Below are positions 39,556 to 47,154 of a stretch of DNA of 64,000 nucleotides, in pieces. The notes below the pieces were generated by a model, which saw only the letters and a program-made list of their open reading frames with translations, was not told the DNA's origin and did not search any database. The stretch lies in contig NZ_LWKZ01000012.1 of the NCBI RefSeq assembly GCF_001905005.1, forward strand, positions 1,107,061-1,171,060. The letters run 5' to 3'. The position numbers and the translations under genes are program-made. The DNA is from Streptomyces sp. CB02923 (GTDB lineage: Bacteria; Actinomycetota; Actinomycetes; Streptomycetales; Streptomycetaceae). Every line of letters begins with the position of its first letter. Position 1 is the first letter of the stretch.

Positions 39556-40869
39556 ATGGCAGAGGCAGAGATACGGCCCGCGGCCGGCACGGCGGCGGGC
39601 AAGGGCAGGGGACGGCCGCAGCGCGTGGTCCGGATGTCCGTGGAGCTCCCGCTGTGGCGGGCGCTGACCGGCTACCGCGTCCTGACCCTCGTCTACGTCC
39701 TGGTCCTGTCCGCGGTCTCCTACGAGCAGTACGAGCACCCGCTCGGCGCCGCCGCCTACATGGCGGCGCTGACCGTGTGGATGGGCTTCACCTGGCGCCG
39801 TACGACCTCGGCGGAACGTTGCACCCGCGCCTTCCTCATCGGCGACCTGTCCTTCGCGCTCGGCGGCATCCTGCTCACCCTCCTGGTGGACAGCCACGAA
39901 CGGATCATGGACGGCGCGGCGACCCTGCCCTCCATCTGGACGGCGGGCGCGGTGCTCGGCTTCGCGATCAAGGGCGGCTGGCGCTGGGCCGCGGTGGCCT
40001 CCGCGCTGGTCGCCGTCGTCAACCTGGTCGAGCGCCAGGAGCTCGCCCGCGACACCATCCACAACGTGGTGCTCGTATGGGTGGCCAGCGTCGCCATCGG
40101 CTACGTGGTCGAGGTGGCCCGCGCCAGTGAGCGCACCCTCGCCCGCGCCCTCCAGATCGAGGCCGCGACGCGCGAGCGGGAACGGCTGGCCCGGGACATC
40201 CACGACAGCGTCCTGCAGGTCCTGGCGATGGTGCAGCGGCGTGGCGCGGCGATCGGCGGCGAGGCCGCCGAGCTGGGCCGGATGGCGGGCGAGCAGGAGG
40301 TCGCGCTGCGCGCGCTGGTCTCCAGCGGGCTGGTCCTGCCGCTCCGCACGGCCGCTTCCGGCGCCGGGGACGACGCGGTCCGCACCCCGGAGGAGGCACT
40401 GGCCGCGCCGGTGCCGTGCGCCGAGGACGGGCCCGACGCCGGGCCCTGCGACATACGGGCCCTGCTGGCGCCGCACGCCGGTGCGCGCGTCACGTTCTCC
40501 GAGCCGGGCGCGCCCGTCGTGCTCCCGGCGGCGGCCGCCGCCGAGCTGGCGGCCGCTGTCAGTGCCGCGTTGGACAATGTCAGGGTGCACGCGGGTGCTG
40601 AGGCACAGGCGTGGATCCTGGTGGAGGACGAGCCCGGAGAGGTGGTCGTGACGGTGCGGGACGACGGTCCCGGCATCCCCGACGGGCGCCTCGCGGACGC
40701 CGAGCGGGAGGGCCGCCTGGGGGTGGCCCTGTCGATCCGCGGCCGGCTGCGGGATCTGGGCGGCAGCGCCGACTGGATCTCGGTCCCCGGCCAGGGCACG
40801 GAAGTGGAGCTGAAAGTCCCCAAGGGCGGTGCGCCCGCGGGCCGGAAACGGGGGAGGAGCACAGCGTGA
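39556..40869 (+). CDS. macS: Membrane sensor histidine kinase MacS
   Basis: The 437-residue kinase has an N-terminal membrane domain with about five helices (about 40-185) and little extracytoplasmic sequence, so it probably senses a membrane signal. It has a HisKA_3 dimerisation helix with phospho-acceptor H216 (ARDIHDSVLQVL). The HATPase domain carries DNVRVHAGA (N box) and RDDGPGIP (G1). Start ATG 39556 precedes a basic stretch. The response regulator gene overlaps its stop by four bases. Order and type match MacRS (SCO2120/SCO2121), described for S. coelicolor morphogenesis and actinorhodin control (memory). Confidence 0.88.
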   Translation: MAEAEIRPAAGTAAGKGRGRPQRVVRMSVELPLWRALTGYRVLTLVYVLVLSAVSYEQYEHPLGAAAYMAALTVWMGFTWRRTTSAERCTRAFLIGDLSFALGGILLTLLVDSHERIMDGAATLPSIWTAGAVLGFAIKGGWRWAAVASALVAVVNLVERQELARDTIHNVVLVWVASVAIGYVVEVARASERTLARALQIEAATRERERLARDIHDSVLQVLAMVQRRGAAIGGEAAELGRMAGEQEVALRALVSSGLVLPLRTAASGAGDDAVRTPEEALAAPVPCAEDGPDAGPCDIRALLAPHAGARVTFSEPGAPVVLPAAAAAELAAAVSAALDNVRVHAGAEAQAWILVEDEPGEVVVTVRDDGPGIPDGRLADAEREGRLGVALSIRGRLRDLGGSADWISVPGQGTEVELKVPKGGAPAGRKRGRSTA

Positions 40870-41537
40870 GCGAGTCGCAGAGCGTGAAGGTGATGGTGGT
40901 CGACGACCACCCGATGTGGCGGGACGCGGTCGCCCGCGACCTGGCCGAGGCCGGATTCGACGTGGTGGCGACGGCCGGGGACGGGCCGCAGGCGGTGCGC
41001 CGCGCGCAGGCCGCGTCGCCCGACGTCCTCGTGCTGGACCTGAACCTGCCGGGCCTGCCCGGTGTGGAGGTCTGCCGGGAGCTGGTCGGCGCCAACCCCG
41101 CGCTGCGGGTGCTGGTGCTCTCCGCCAGCGGCGAGCACGCCGACGTGCTGGAGGCCGTCAAGTCCGGCGCGACGGGCTATCTGCTCAAGTCGGCCAGCAC
41201 GGAGGAGCTGCTGGACGCGGTGCGCAGTACGGCGGCCGGCGATCCCGTGTTCACACCGGGGCTGGCCGGGCTGGTGCTGGGGGAGTACCGCCGGCTGGCG
41301 ACCGAGCCCGTCCCGGCCGCCGAGGACGAGCCGGGCGCGCCGCAGCTGACCGACCGGGAGACCGAGGTACTGCGCCTGGTCGCCAAGGGACTGTCGTACA
41401 AGCAGATCGCCGAGCGGCTGGTCATCTCGCACCGCACGGTCCAGAACCACGTGCAGAACACCCTGGGCAAGCTCCAACTGCACAACCGCGTTGAACTGGT
41501 CCGGTATGCGATAGAACGAGGCCTGGACGAGGTCTGA
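40866..41537 (+). CDS. macR: Response regulator MacR (NarL/LuxR type)
   Basis: The 223-residue DNA-binding regulator has an N-terminal receiver with DD in VVDDHP and the phospho-acceptor D58 in LVLDLNLPG. A linker follows (about 135-160), then a LuxR-type helix-turn-helix (LTDRETEVLRLVAKGLSYKQ onward, about 163-220). GTG 40866 overlaps the macS stop (GTGA), so the pair is translationally coupled. Target promoters are not evident within the window. Confidence 0.92.
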   Translation: MSESQSVKVMVVDDHPMWRDAVARDLAEAGFDVVATAGDGPQAVRRAQAASPDVLVLDLNLPGLPGVEVCRELVGANPALRVLVLSASGEHADVLEAVKSGATGYLLKSASTEELLDAVRSTAAGDPVFTPGLAGLVLGEYRRLATEPVPAAEDEPGAPQLTDRETEVLRLVAKGLSYKQIAERLVISHRTVQNHVQNTLGKLQLHNRVELVRYAIERGLDEV

Positions 41538-41678
41538 GGTCCGGCCCGTCCCGGCCGTGGCACCGCGGCTGCGCCCCATGGGGCACCGGTCGTCTGCGCG
41601 CAATGCGCTCGTACGAGTGAACGCATCGCGTCAAGCCCCCGGCATTTCCGGGGAATTCGCTTTCCTCCCCATCCCTGG

Positions 41679-41692
41679 GTGACGCACATCAC
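41679..41692. promoter_or_regulatory. Possible Crp-like site upstream of pfkA
   Basis: GTGACGCACATCAC has the GTG-N8-CAC form of Streptomyces Crp sites, though it lacks the G expected at the tenth position. It lies about 90 bases before pfkA. Low certainty. Confidence 0.25.
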
Positions 41693-41779
41693 CATTAGCG
41701 TGACCGGCGTCGGTACAGCACGGCCGCGCGCGGCCACCGGCGGGTGCGCGGCCCCTCACGGGATGAAGGTGAAGAAGCG

Positions 41780-42808
41780 ATGCGGGTCGGAGTACTGACC
41801 GGCGGCGGTGACTGCCCCGGTCTCAACGCGGTCATCCGAGGCGTGGTGCGCAAGGGGGTCCAGGAGTACGGCTACGACTTCGTCGGCTTCCGGGACGGCT
41901 GGCGCGGGCCCCTGGAAGGAGACACGGTACCGCTCGACATCCCCGCCGTACGCGGCATCCTGCCCCGCGGCGGCACGGTCCTCGGCTCCTCGCGGACCAA
42001 CCCTCTCAAGCAGCAGGACGGCGTCCGCCGGATCAAGGACACCCTGGCCAAGGAGGAGGTCGAGGCACTGATCACGATCGGCGGCGAGGACACCCTCGGT
42101 GTCGCCGCGCGGCTCTCCGGCGAGTACGGCGTGCCCTGCGTCGGCGTGCCCAAGACCATCGACAACGACCTGTCCGCCACCGACTACACCTTCGGCTTCG
42201 ACACCGCCGTCGGCGTCGCCACCGAGGCCATCGACCGGCTGCACACCACCGCCGAGTCGCACATGCGCGTCCTGGTCGTCGAGGTCATGGGGCGGCACGC
42301 GGGCTGGATCGCGCTGCACTCCGGCCTGGCCGGCGGCGCCAACGTCATCCTCATCCCCGAGCAGCGCTTCGACGTCGACCAGGTCTGCGCCTGGATCGAG
42401 TCCCGCTTCAAGGTCCGGTACGCGCCGATCGTGGTGGTCGCCGAGGGCGCCATGCCCAAGGACGGCGAGCTGGTCCTCAAGCACGGAGGCAAGGACTCCT
42501 TCGGGCACGTGCGGCTGACCGGCGTGGGCGAGTGGCTGGCCAAGGAGATCGAGAGCCGTACGGGCAAGGAGGCCCGTACGACGGTGCTCGGCCACACCCA
42601 GCGCGGCGGCACGCCCAGCGCCTTCGACCGCTGGCTGGCCACGCGCTTCGGCCTGCACGCGATCGACGCGGTGCGCGACGGCGACTACGGGAAGATGGTC
42701 GCCCTGCGCGGCACGGACATCGTCCGGGTGCCGCTGGCGGAGGCGACCGCGAAGCTCAAGACCGTCGACCCGCGGCTGTACGCGGAGGCCGGGGTCTTCT
42801 TCGGGTGA
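41780..42808 (+). CDS. pfkA: 6-phosphofructokinase
   Basis: Phosphorylates fructose 6-phosphate in glycolysis, 342 residues. Motifs are the phosphate loop TGGGDCPGLN, the phosphoryl-donor loop GGEDTLG (residues 101-107), the catalytic PKTIDNDL and the MGRHAGWIA substrate loop. Position 104 is Asp, and Lys precedes TIDND. In the PFK family Asp104 and this Lys mark pyrophosphate-dependent enzymes, while Gly marks ATP use, so the donor is uncertain. Start ATG 41780 follows GAAGGTGAAGAAG. The S. coelicolor counterpart by position is SCO2119 (PfkA1). Confidence 0.93.
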   Translation: MRVGVLTGGGDCPGLNAVIRGVVRKGVQEYGYDFVGFRDGWRGPLEGDTVPLDIPAVRGILPRGGTVLGSSRTNPLKQQDGVRRIKDTLAKEEVEALITIGGEDTLGVAARLSGEYGVPCVGVPKTIDNDLSATDYTFGFDTAVGVATEAIDRLHTTAESHMRVLVVEVMGRHAGWIALHSGLAGGANVILIPEQRFDVDQVCAWIESRFKVRYAPIVVVAEGAMPKDGELVLKHGGKDSFGHVRLTGVGEWLAKEIESRTGKEARTTVLGHTQRGGTPSAFDRWLATRFGLHAIDAVRDGDYGKMVALRGTDIVRVPLAEATAKLKTVDPRLYAEAGVFFG

Positions 42809-43065
42809 ACCGGCGGGCGGCGTGCGGCGGGCGGGGCGCCGTCGGCAGGGCGCGTCCGGCGGGGCGCGTCCGGGCCCGCGCCTCGCGGTCCCGCCGCACG
42901 TCGCCGGGCACGGTCGCCCACCGCGCCGCGCCACCGCACGTCGCCGCGCGCGCCGGGTGGACGGCCCGGCCGCGCCCCGCGCCGTATATTCGGCCCTGTC
43001 GCCGCATATGCCCCAAAGCGGGCGCCGGTGACCGGACCGCATGACCGGCAACGTCGGGAGACACC

Positions 43066-44082
43066 GTGGAGATCATCGCGTTCGGCGTGCAGGCGGACGA
43101 GCGGCCGCTGCTGGTGAAGGCCTTCGACGGCCGCCACCAGGTCCGCTGCCTCGACGTCTTCCTCAACCGCGACACCGCCCCCATCGCCGCGGGCTACGAG
43201 GTGGTCAGCGTCAGCGTCAACGCCGACCTGAACGCCGAGGTGATCCAGGAGCTGTCGGTCGGCGGCACCAAGATGATCGCCCAGCGCGCCACCGGCTACA
43301 ACAACATCGATCTTCAGGCCGCGGCCGACCTGGGTCTGACCGTCGGCCGGGTCTCCTCCTACTCGCCGTACTCGGTCGCGGAGTTCGCCTGGGGCCTGGC
43401 CATGGCCGTCGACCGCCGGATCGTCCGGGCCGCCAACCGCACCCGCAACTTCGACTTCCGCCTGGACGGGCTGATGGGCCGCGACCTGCACGGCCGCACC
43501 GCCGGCGTGCTCGGCACCGGCAAGATCGGCGAGGCGTTCACCCGGATCGCCCACGGCTTCGGGATGAACCTGCTGGGCTGGGACATCACCGAGAACCCCC
43601 GCTGCGCCGAGCTGGGCATGGAGTACGTCGGGCAGGACCGGCTGTTCGCCGAGTCGGACCTGATCAGCCTGCACGTGCCGCTGATGGACTCGACCCGCCA
43701 CCTCATCGGCGCCGCCGCCCTGGCCGCCATGAAGGACGACGCGATCCTCGTCAACTCCAGCCGCGGCGGCCTCGTCGACACCGCGGCGCTCGTGGAGACC
43801 CTCAAGGCCGGCCGCCTCTCCGGCGTCGGCCTGGACGTCTACGAGGAGGAGGCCGGGCTCTTCTTCTTCGACAAGTCCCTCGAAGTCATCCACGACGACA
43901 CCCTCGCCCGCCTGATGACCTTCGGGAACGTGCTGGTCACCTCGCACCAGGCGTACTTCACCGAGGACGCGGTCGGCCAGATCCTCGACGCCACCGTACG
44001 CAACGTCGAGGACTACCTGGCCGGCCGCGTCAACGAGAACCTCCTCGTCACACCAGGACAGCGGCCAGCAGCTGCGCGGTGA
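43066..44082 (+). CDS. D-2-hydroxyacid dehydrogenase (D-lactate dehydrogenase-like)
   Basis: The 338-residue NAD-dependent dehydrogenase has the Rossmann motif GVLGTGKIGEAF near residue 147, the substrate/NAD Arg in NSSRGGLVDT, the acidic partner in DVYEEEAGL and the catalytic His in TSHQAYFTEDA. It resembles fermentative LdhA enzymes reducing pyruvate to D-lactate. GTG 43066 has GGGAG 5 bases upstream. A TATATT hexamer at 42985-42990 may be its -10. The 3' end overlaps the convergent trpE gene by 35 bases. Confidence 0.9.
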   Translation: MEIIAFGVQADERPLLVKAFDGRHQVRCLDVFLNRDTAPIAAGYEVVSVSVNADLNAEVIQELSVGGTKMIAQRATGYNNIDLQAAADLGLTVGRVSSYSPYSVAEFAWGLAMAVDRRIVRAANRTRNFDFRLDGLMGRDLHGRTAGVLGTGKIGEAFTRIAHGFGMNLLGWDITENPRCAELGMEYVGQDRLFAESDLISLHVPLMDSTRHLIGAAALAAMKDDAILVNSSRGGLVDTAALVETLKAGRLSGVGLDVYEEEAGLFFFDKSLEVIHDDTLARLMTFGNVLVTSHQAYFTEDAVGQILDATVRNVEDYLAGRVNENLLVTPGQRPAAAR

Positions 44083-45973
44083 TCGCCGCCCCGTCCAGCG
44101 TCAGCACGGACTCCGGGTGGAACTGCACCCCCGCGAAGCCCGGACCGCGCAGCGCGTGCACCTCGCCGGTGCCCGCGTCCCGGCTCAGCTCGACCCGGTG
44201 CATGGCCAGTTCGGCCGCCGCCGCCTCGTCGCAGCGGGCCGTGAAGGTGTTGTAGAAGCCGACGGTCTCCGGACGGCCGAAGAAGTCGATGTGCTCCTGG
44301 GCGCCCTGGAACGGGACCTCCTTGCGCACGATCTCCAGCCCCAGCTCCGCGGCGATCAGCTCATGGCCGAGGCAGACACCGAGCAGGCCGTGCCGGTGGT
44401 CGCGGACCAGCTCCGCGGTCAGCACGCGCAGCAGGCACATCTTCGGGTCGGCGGCGTCCGACGGGTCGCCGGGGCCGGGGCCGAGCACGACCGGCCCCCG
44501 GTGGGCCGCCGCGGCCTCCCGCAGCCCCGGCTCGTCGTACCGGCGCACGGTCACCGTCAGCCCGGACGTGCGCAGCAGGTGCGCCAGCATCGCCGTGAAG
44601 GTGTCCTCCGCGTCGATCACCAGCGCGTGGCCGGACAGCGCGGCGGTCGGCGCGGTGCTCTGCATCCGCAGCCAGAAGGGCGCGAGGTCCGCGCGGCGGG
44701 CGTCGAGCGCGGCGCGCACCCGCGGGTCGTCGGCCAGCCGCGGCCGCCCGGCGGACTCCTCCGTACGGTCCGGCGCGGGGCGCACGCCGAGCGCGGTCAG
44801 CACCCCGGCGGCCTTGGCGTGGGTCTCGGCGACCTCGCCGTGCGGATCGGAGGCCCGTACGAGCGTGGCGCCGACCCCGACGCGCAGCCCGCCGTCCGCG
44901 TCGATGTCCGCCGTACGGATCAGGATCGGCGAGTCCAGGGTCTGCGCACCGCCCGCGTCCCGCCCGATCAGGGCCAGCGCGCCCGCGTAGTAGCCGCGCC
45001 CGCCCACCTCGTGGCGCCCGATCACCCGGCAGGCGTTCTGCACCGGCGAACCGACGACGGTCGCGGCGAACATCGTCTCCTTCAGCACCTCCCGCACGTC
45101 GAGCGAGGAGCGCCCGCGCAGCTCGTACTCCGTGTGCGCGAGGTGCGCCATCTCCTTGAGCCGCGGCCCGACCACCACGCCGCCCTTGTCGCCGACGGTG
45201 CACATCATCTTCAGCTCCTCGTCGACGACCATGGACAGCTCCTCCACCTCCTTGCGGTCGCCCAGGAATTCCAGCAGGTGCTCCGCGCTCGGGCCCCCGG
45301 CCGGGTAGCGGTAGGTGCCGCTGATCGGGTTCATCACGACCGTGCCGCCGGACATCCTTACGTGCACCTCGGGGCTGGCGCCGACCAGCGTGCGCACGCC
45401 CGGCCGGTGCACGACGTACGTCCAGTACGCGCCGCGCTCACCGGCCAGCAGCCGCCGGAACAGCGCCAGCGCGTCGGCCGCGCCGAAGCCGGGGAGGTCG
45501 CCCTGGAAGGTGCGCCGGATGACGAAGTTGGCGCCCTCGCCGGTCCCGATCTCGTCCCGCAGGACGCGCTCGACGATCCCGGCGTACGCGTCGTCGCCGA
45601 CGTCGAAGGCGCCGCCCTCCACCCGCACCGCGTGGGCGGGGAGTTGCGCCAGCACCTCGTCCAGCGGCAGTTCGTACGCCTCGTGCGGGCGCAGGACCGC
45701 CAGCGGCGTGCCGTCGTCGCGGGCGTCGAACCCGCGCTCGCGGATCTGCCGGAACGGTACGAGCGCCAGCGCGTCGGTGGTCGCCGCGCCGCCGTCCGGC
45801 ACACCGTCGCCGAGCGGGATGTCGGCGAGCCGCGGCACCTCGGTCACCTCGCCGAGCAGCACCTCGACGGTGTCGGCGGCGGGACGGCCGGGCGTACGGC
45901 GGTGCAGCAGGGCGAACGGCGGGCAGCCGGGGGACAGCAGACGTCGCAGGACGTCGGTGGTGGAGCGAGGCAT
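44048..45973 (-). CDS. trpE: Anthranilate synthase, fused TrpE-TrpG
   Basis: Converts chorismate and glutamine to anthranilate. The 641-residue protein fuses the chorismate-binding subunit (about 1-420; motifs GASPEVHVR, PISGTYRYP and GGRGYYAGALALI) to the glutamine amidotransferase (about 455-641). The nucleophile is near C534 in GVCLGHE, and the His-Glu pair is in VQFHPES. Start ATG 45973 has AAGGAAC upstream. The leader encodes trpL and an attenuator hairpin, so expression depends on charged tRNA-Trp. Fused TrpEG with attenuation is known in S. venezuelae. The N-terminal lobe's Trp-feedback motif was not resolved by eye. Confidence 0.94.
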   Translation of the reverse strand: MPRSTTDVLRRLLSPGCPPFALLHRRTPGRPAADTVEVLLGEVTEVPRLADIPLGDGVPDGGAATTDALALVPFRQIRERGFDARDDGTPLAVLRPHEAYELPLDEVLAQLPAHAVRVEGGAFDVGDDAYAGIVERVLRDEIGTGEGANFVIRRTFQGDLPGFGAADALALFRRLLAGERGAYWTYVVHRPGVRTLVGASPEVHVRMSGGTVVMNPISGTYRYPAGGPSAEHLLEFLGDRKEVEELSMVVDEELKMMCTVGDKGGVVVGPRLKEMAHLAHTEYELRGRSSLDVREVLKETMFAATVVGSPVQNACRVIGRHEVGGRGYYAGALALIGRDAGGAQTLDSPILIRTADIDADGGLRVGVGATLVRASDPHGEVAETHAKAAGVLTALGVRPAPDRTEESAGRPRLADDPRVRAALDARRADLAPFWLRMQSTAPTAALSGHALVIDAEDTFTAMLAHLLRTSGLTVTVRRYDEPGLREAAAAHRGPVVLGPGPGDPSDAADPKMCLLRVLTAELVRDHRHGLLGVCLGHELIAAELGLEIVRKEVPFQGAQEHIDFFGRPETVGFYNTFTARCDEAAAAELAMHRVELSRDAGTGEVHALRGPGFAGVQFHPESVLTLDGAAITAQLLAAVLV

Positions 45974-46019
45974 GTCGGCGGTTCCTTCCGGGAGGGGAGG
46001 AACGGCCCGCTGCAACACG

Positions 46020-46044
46020 GAAGGCCGCCCCTCGGGCGGCCTTC
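46020..46044 (-). terminator. trp attenuator hairpin
   Basis: An 11-bp GAAGGCCGCCC / GGGCGGCCTTC stem with a 3-base loop lies between trpL and trpE. The T tract is weak (CGTGTTGC). It would form when the ribosome finishes trpL freely, ending transcription when Trp is plentiful. Confidence 0.8.
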
Positions 46045-46067
46045 GCGGTGTCGGTGGGTACGCGCGA

Positions 46068-46130
46068 TCAGTGGGCCGCCGGTTGAGCGGTCCACCACCA
46101 GTTCATGTTCCTGGCCGGTTGCGCGTGCAT
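46068..46130 (-). CDS. trpL: Tryptophan leader peptide
   Basis: A 20-codon ORF with three consecutive Trp codons in MNWWWTAQP, ending in HPAAH-like AQPAAH as in other Streptomyces trp leaders. ATG 46130 has AGGGTGA upstream. ATG 46106, just before the Trp run, is an alternative. Ribosome stalling at the Trp codons during Trp shortage should prevent the downstream hairpin (46020-46044) and allow trpE transcription. The leader lies only 5 bases beyond the stop of the upstream hydrolase gene, so the trp promoter is probably inside that gene's 3' end. Confidence 0.9.
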   Translation of the reverse strand: MHAQPARNMNWWWTAQPAAH

Positions 46131-46135
46131 GGCGG

Positions 46136-46996
46136 TCACCCTACCCGACACGGGGCCGGGGCGGCGGTGTGCCGGACGGCGGGAAGCGCCGCCAGGAACC
46201 CGGTCAGCGCGGTGTTGAAGGCGCCGGGCTGTTCCAGGTTGGGCAGGTGGGCGGCGTCCTCGATGACCGTCAGGCGCGCGTCCGGGATGCGGTCGCGCAG
46301 GAATTCGGCGTCGGCCACCGGGGTGTAGGTGTCGTCGCGGCCGGTCAGCACGAGGGCCGGTACGGCGAGCCGGGCCAGCGAGTCGGCGTAGTCCGGGCGT
46401 TCCGCGCGTCCCCGGAGTGCGGCGGCGGCGCCCTCGGGCGGTGCGCCGAGCATCATGCGCCGTACGTGCGCCGCGGCGGCGGGTCGGGTGGCGATGGTGC
46501 GTGGCGAGACCATCTTGTCCAGGACCTCTTCCGTATAGCCGCGCATCCCCTCGCGCAGCAGCCGGTCCGCCATGGCGTTGCGGTTGCGGCGGCCTTCGGG
46601 GGTCTCGGCGTGGGCGAAGGTGTCCGCGAGGACGAGGGCGCGCAGCCGCCCGGGGAAGCGGCGGGCGCACTCCATGGCGATCTGGCCGCCCATCGACAGG
46701 CCGCCGAGGACGATCCGGTCCGTGACGCCCAGGTGGTCCAGGAGCGCGGCGAGGTCGGCCGCGAAGGTCTCCAGGCGTGTCATGCCCGGTACGACCTGGG
46801 TGGCGCCGTAGCCGCGCAGGTCCGGTACGAGGACGCGGTGGCCGGCCGCGGCCAGCGCGGCGGTCTGCGGGGCCCACATCGTGTGGTCGAAGGGGTGCCC
46901 ATGCACCAGAAGAATCGTTTCTCCGCCCGCCTCGCCGGTGTCGCCGGTGTCCTCGTATCCGGTGGTGATGCCGTTGACGGTAGCTGTGAGCAGCAC
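46136..46996 (-). CDS. Alpha/beta fold hydrolase (enol-lactonase or esterase type)
   Basis: The 286-residue serine hydrolase has an oxyanion loop LLVHGHPFDHTMW near residue 30, the nucleophile S101 in GLSMGG, the acid Asp in LTGRDDTYTP and the catalytic His in EDAAHLPNLE. It belongs with 3-oxoadipate enol-lactonases and haloperoxidase-like esterases. The substrate is unknown. GTG 46996 with AGGGGCG close upstream gives a start that fits the family N-terminus. It is divergent from the MocR gene across an intergenic region with repeated GTGCAAT half-sites, so it is the likely target of that regulator. Confidence 0.87.
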   Translation of the reverse strand: MLLTATVNGITTGYEDTGDTGEAGGETILLVHGHPFDHTMWAPQTAALAAAGHRVLVPDLRGYGATQVVPGMTRLETFAADLAALLDHLGVTDRIVLGGLSMGGQIAMECARRFPGRLRALVLADTFAHAETPEGRRNRNAMADRLLREGMRGYTEEVLDKMVSPRTIATRPAAAAHVRRMMLGAPPEGAAAALRGRAERPDYADSLARLAVPALVLTGRDDTYTPVADAEFLRDRIPDARLTVIEDAAHLPNLEQPGAFNTALTGFLAALPAVRHTAAPAPCRVG

Positions 46997-47068
46997 AACT
47001 CGCCCCTGTTCGTCGGTTCCTGGCGGCCGGCCTGTTGACGGTCCGATGCTAGGGCGGGCATCATCTCG

Positions 47069-47098
47069 GTGCAATAAAAACATTGCACTCGGTGCAAT
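47069..47098. promoter_or_regulatory. Probable MocR operator: repeated GTGCAAT half-sites
   Basis: Half-sites GTGCAAT (47069-47075), inverted ATTGCAC (47082-47088) and GTGCAAT (47092-47098) form two overlapping palindromes with spacers 6 and 3. A degenerate fourth, CTGCAAT, lies at 47101-47107. The two direct copies are 23 bases apart, about two helix turns, as known for MocR sites. It is positioned between the hydrolase and regulator starts. Confidence 0.75.
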
Positions 47099-47154
47099 AT
47101 CTGCAATGCCCGCACTGCCGCACACCGCGTACGGCACTACGGCCGGGAGGGCCC

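Noticed and set aside
42809..43065. Small genes in the 257-base gap between pfkA and the dehydrogenase
   Set aside because: Open frames there are Arg/Pro/Gly-rich products of high GC without ribosome sites or consistent third-position bias. Only a TATATT promoter-like hexamer stands out.
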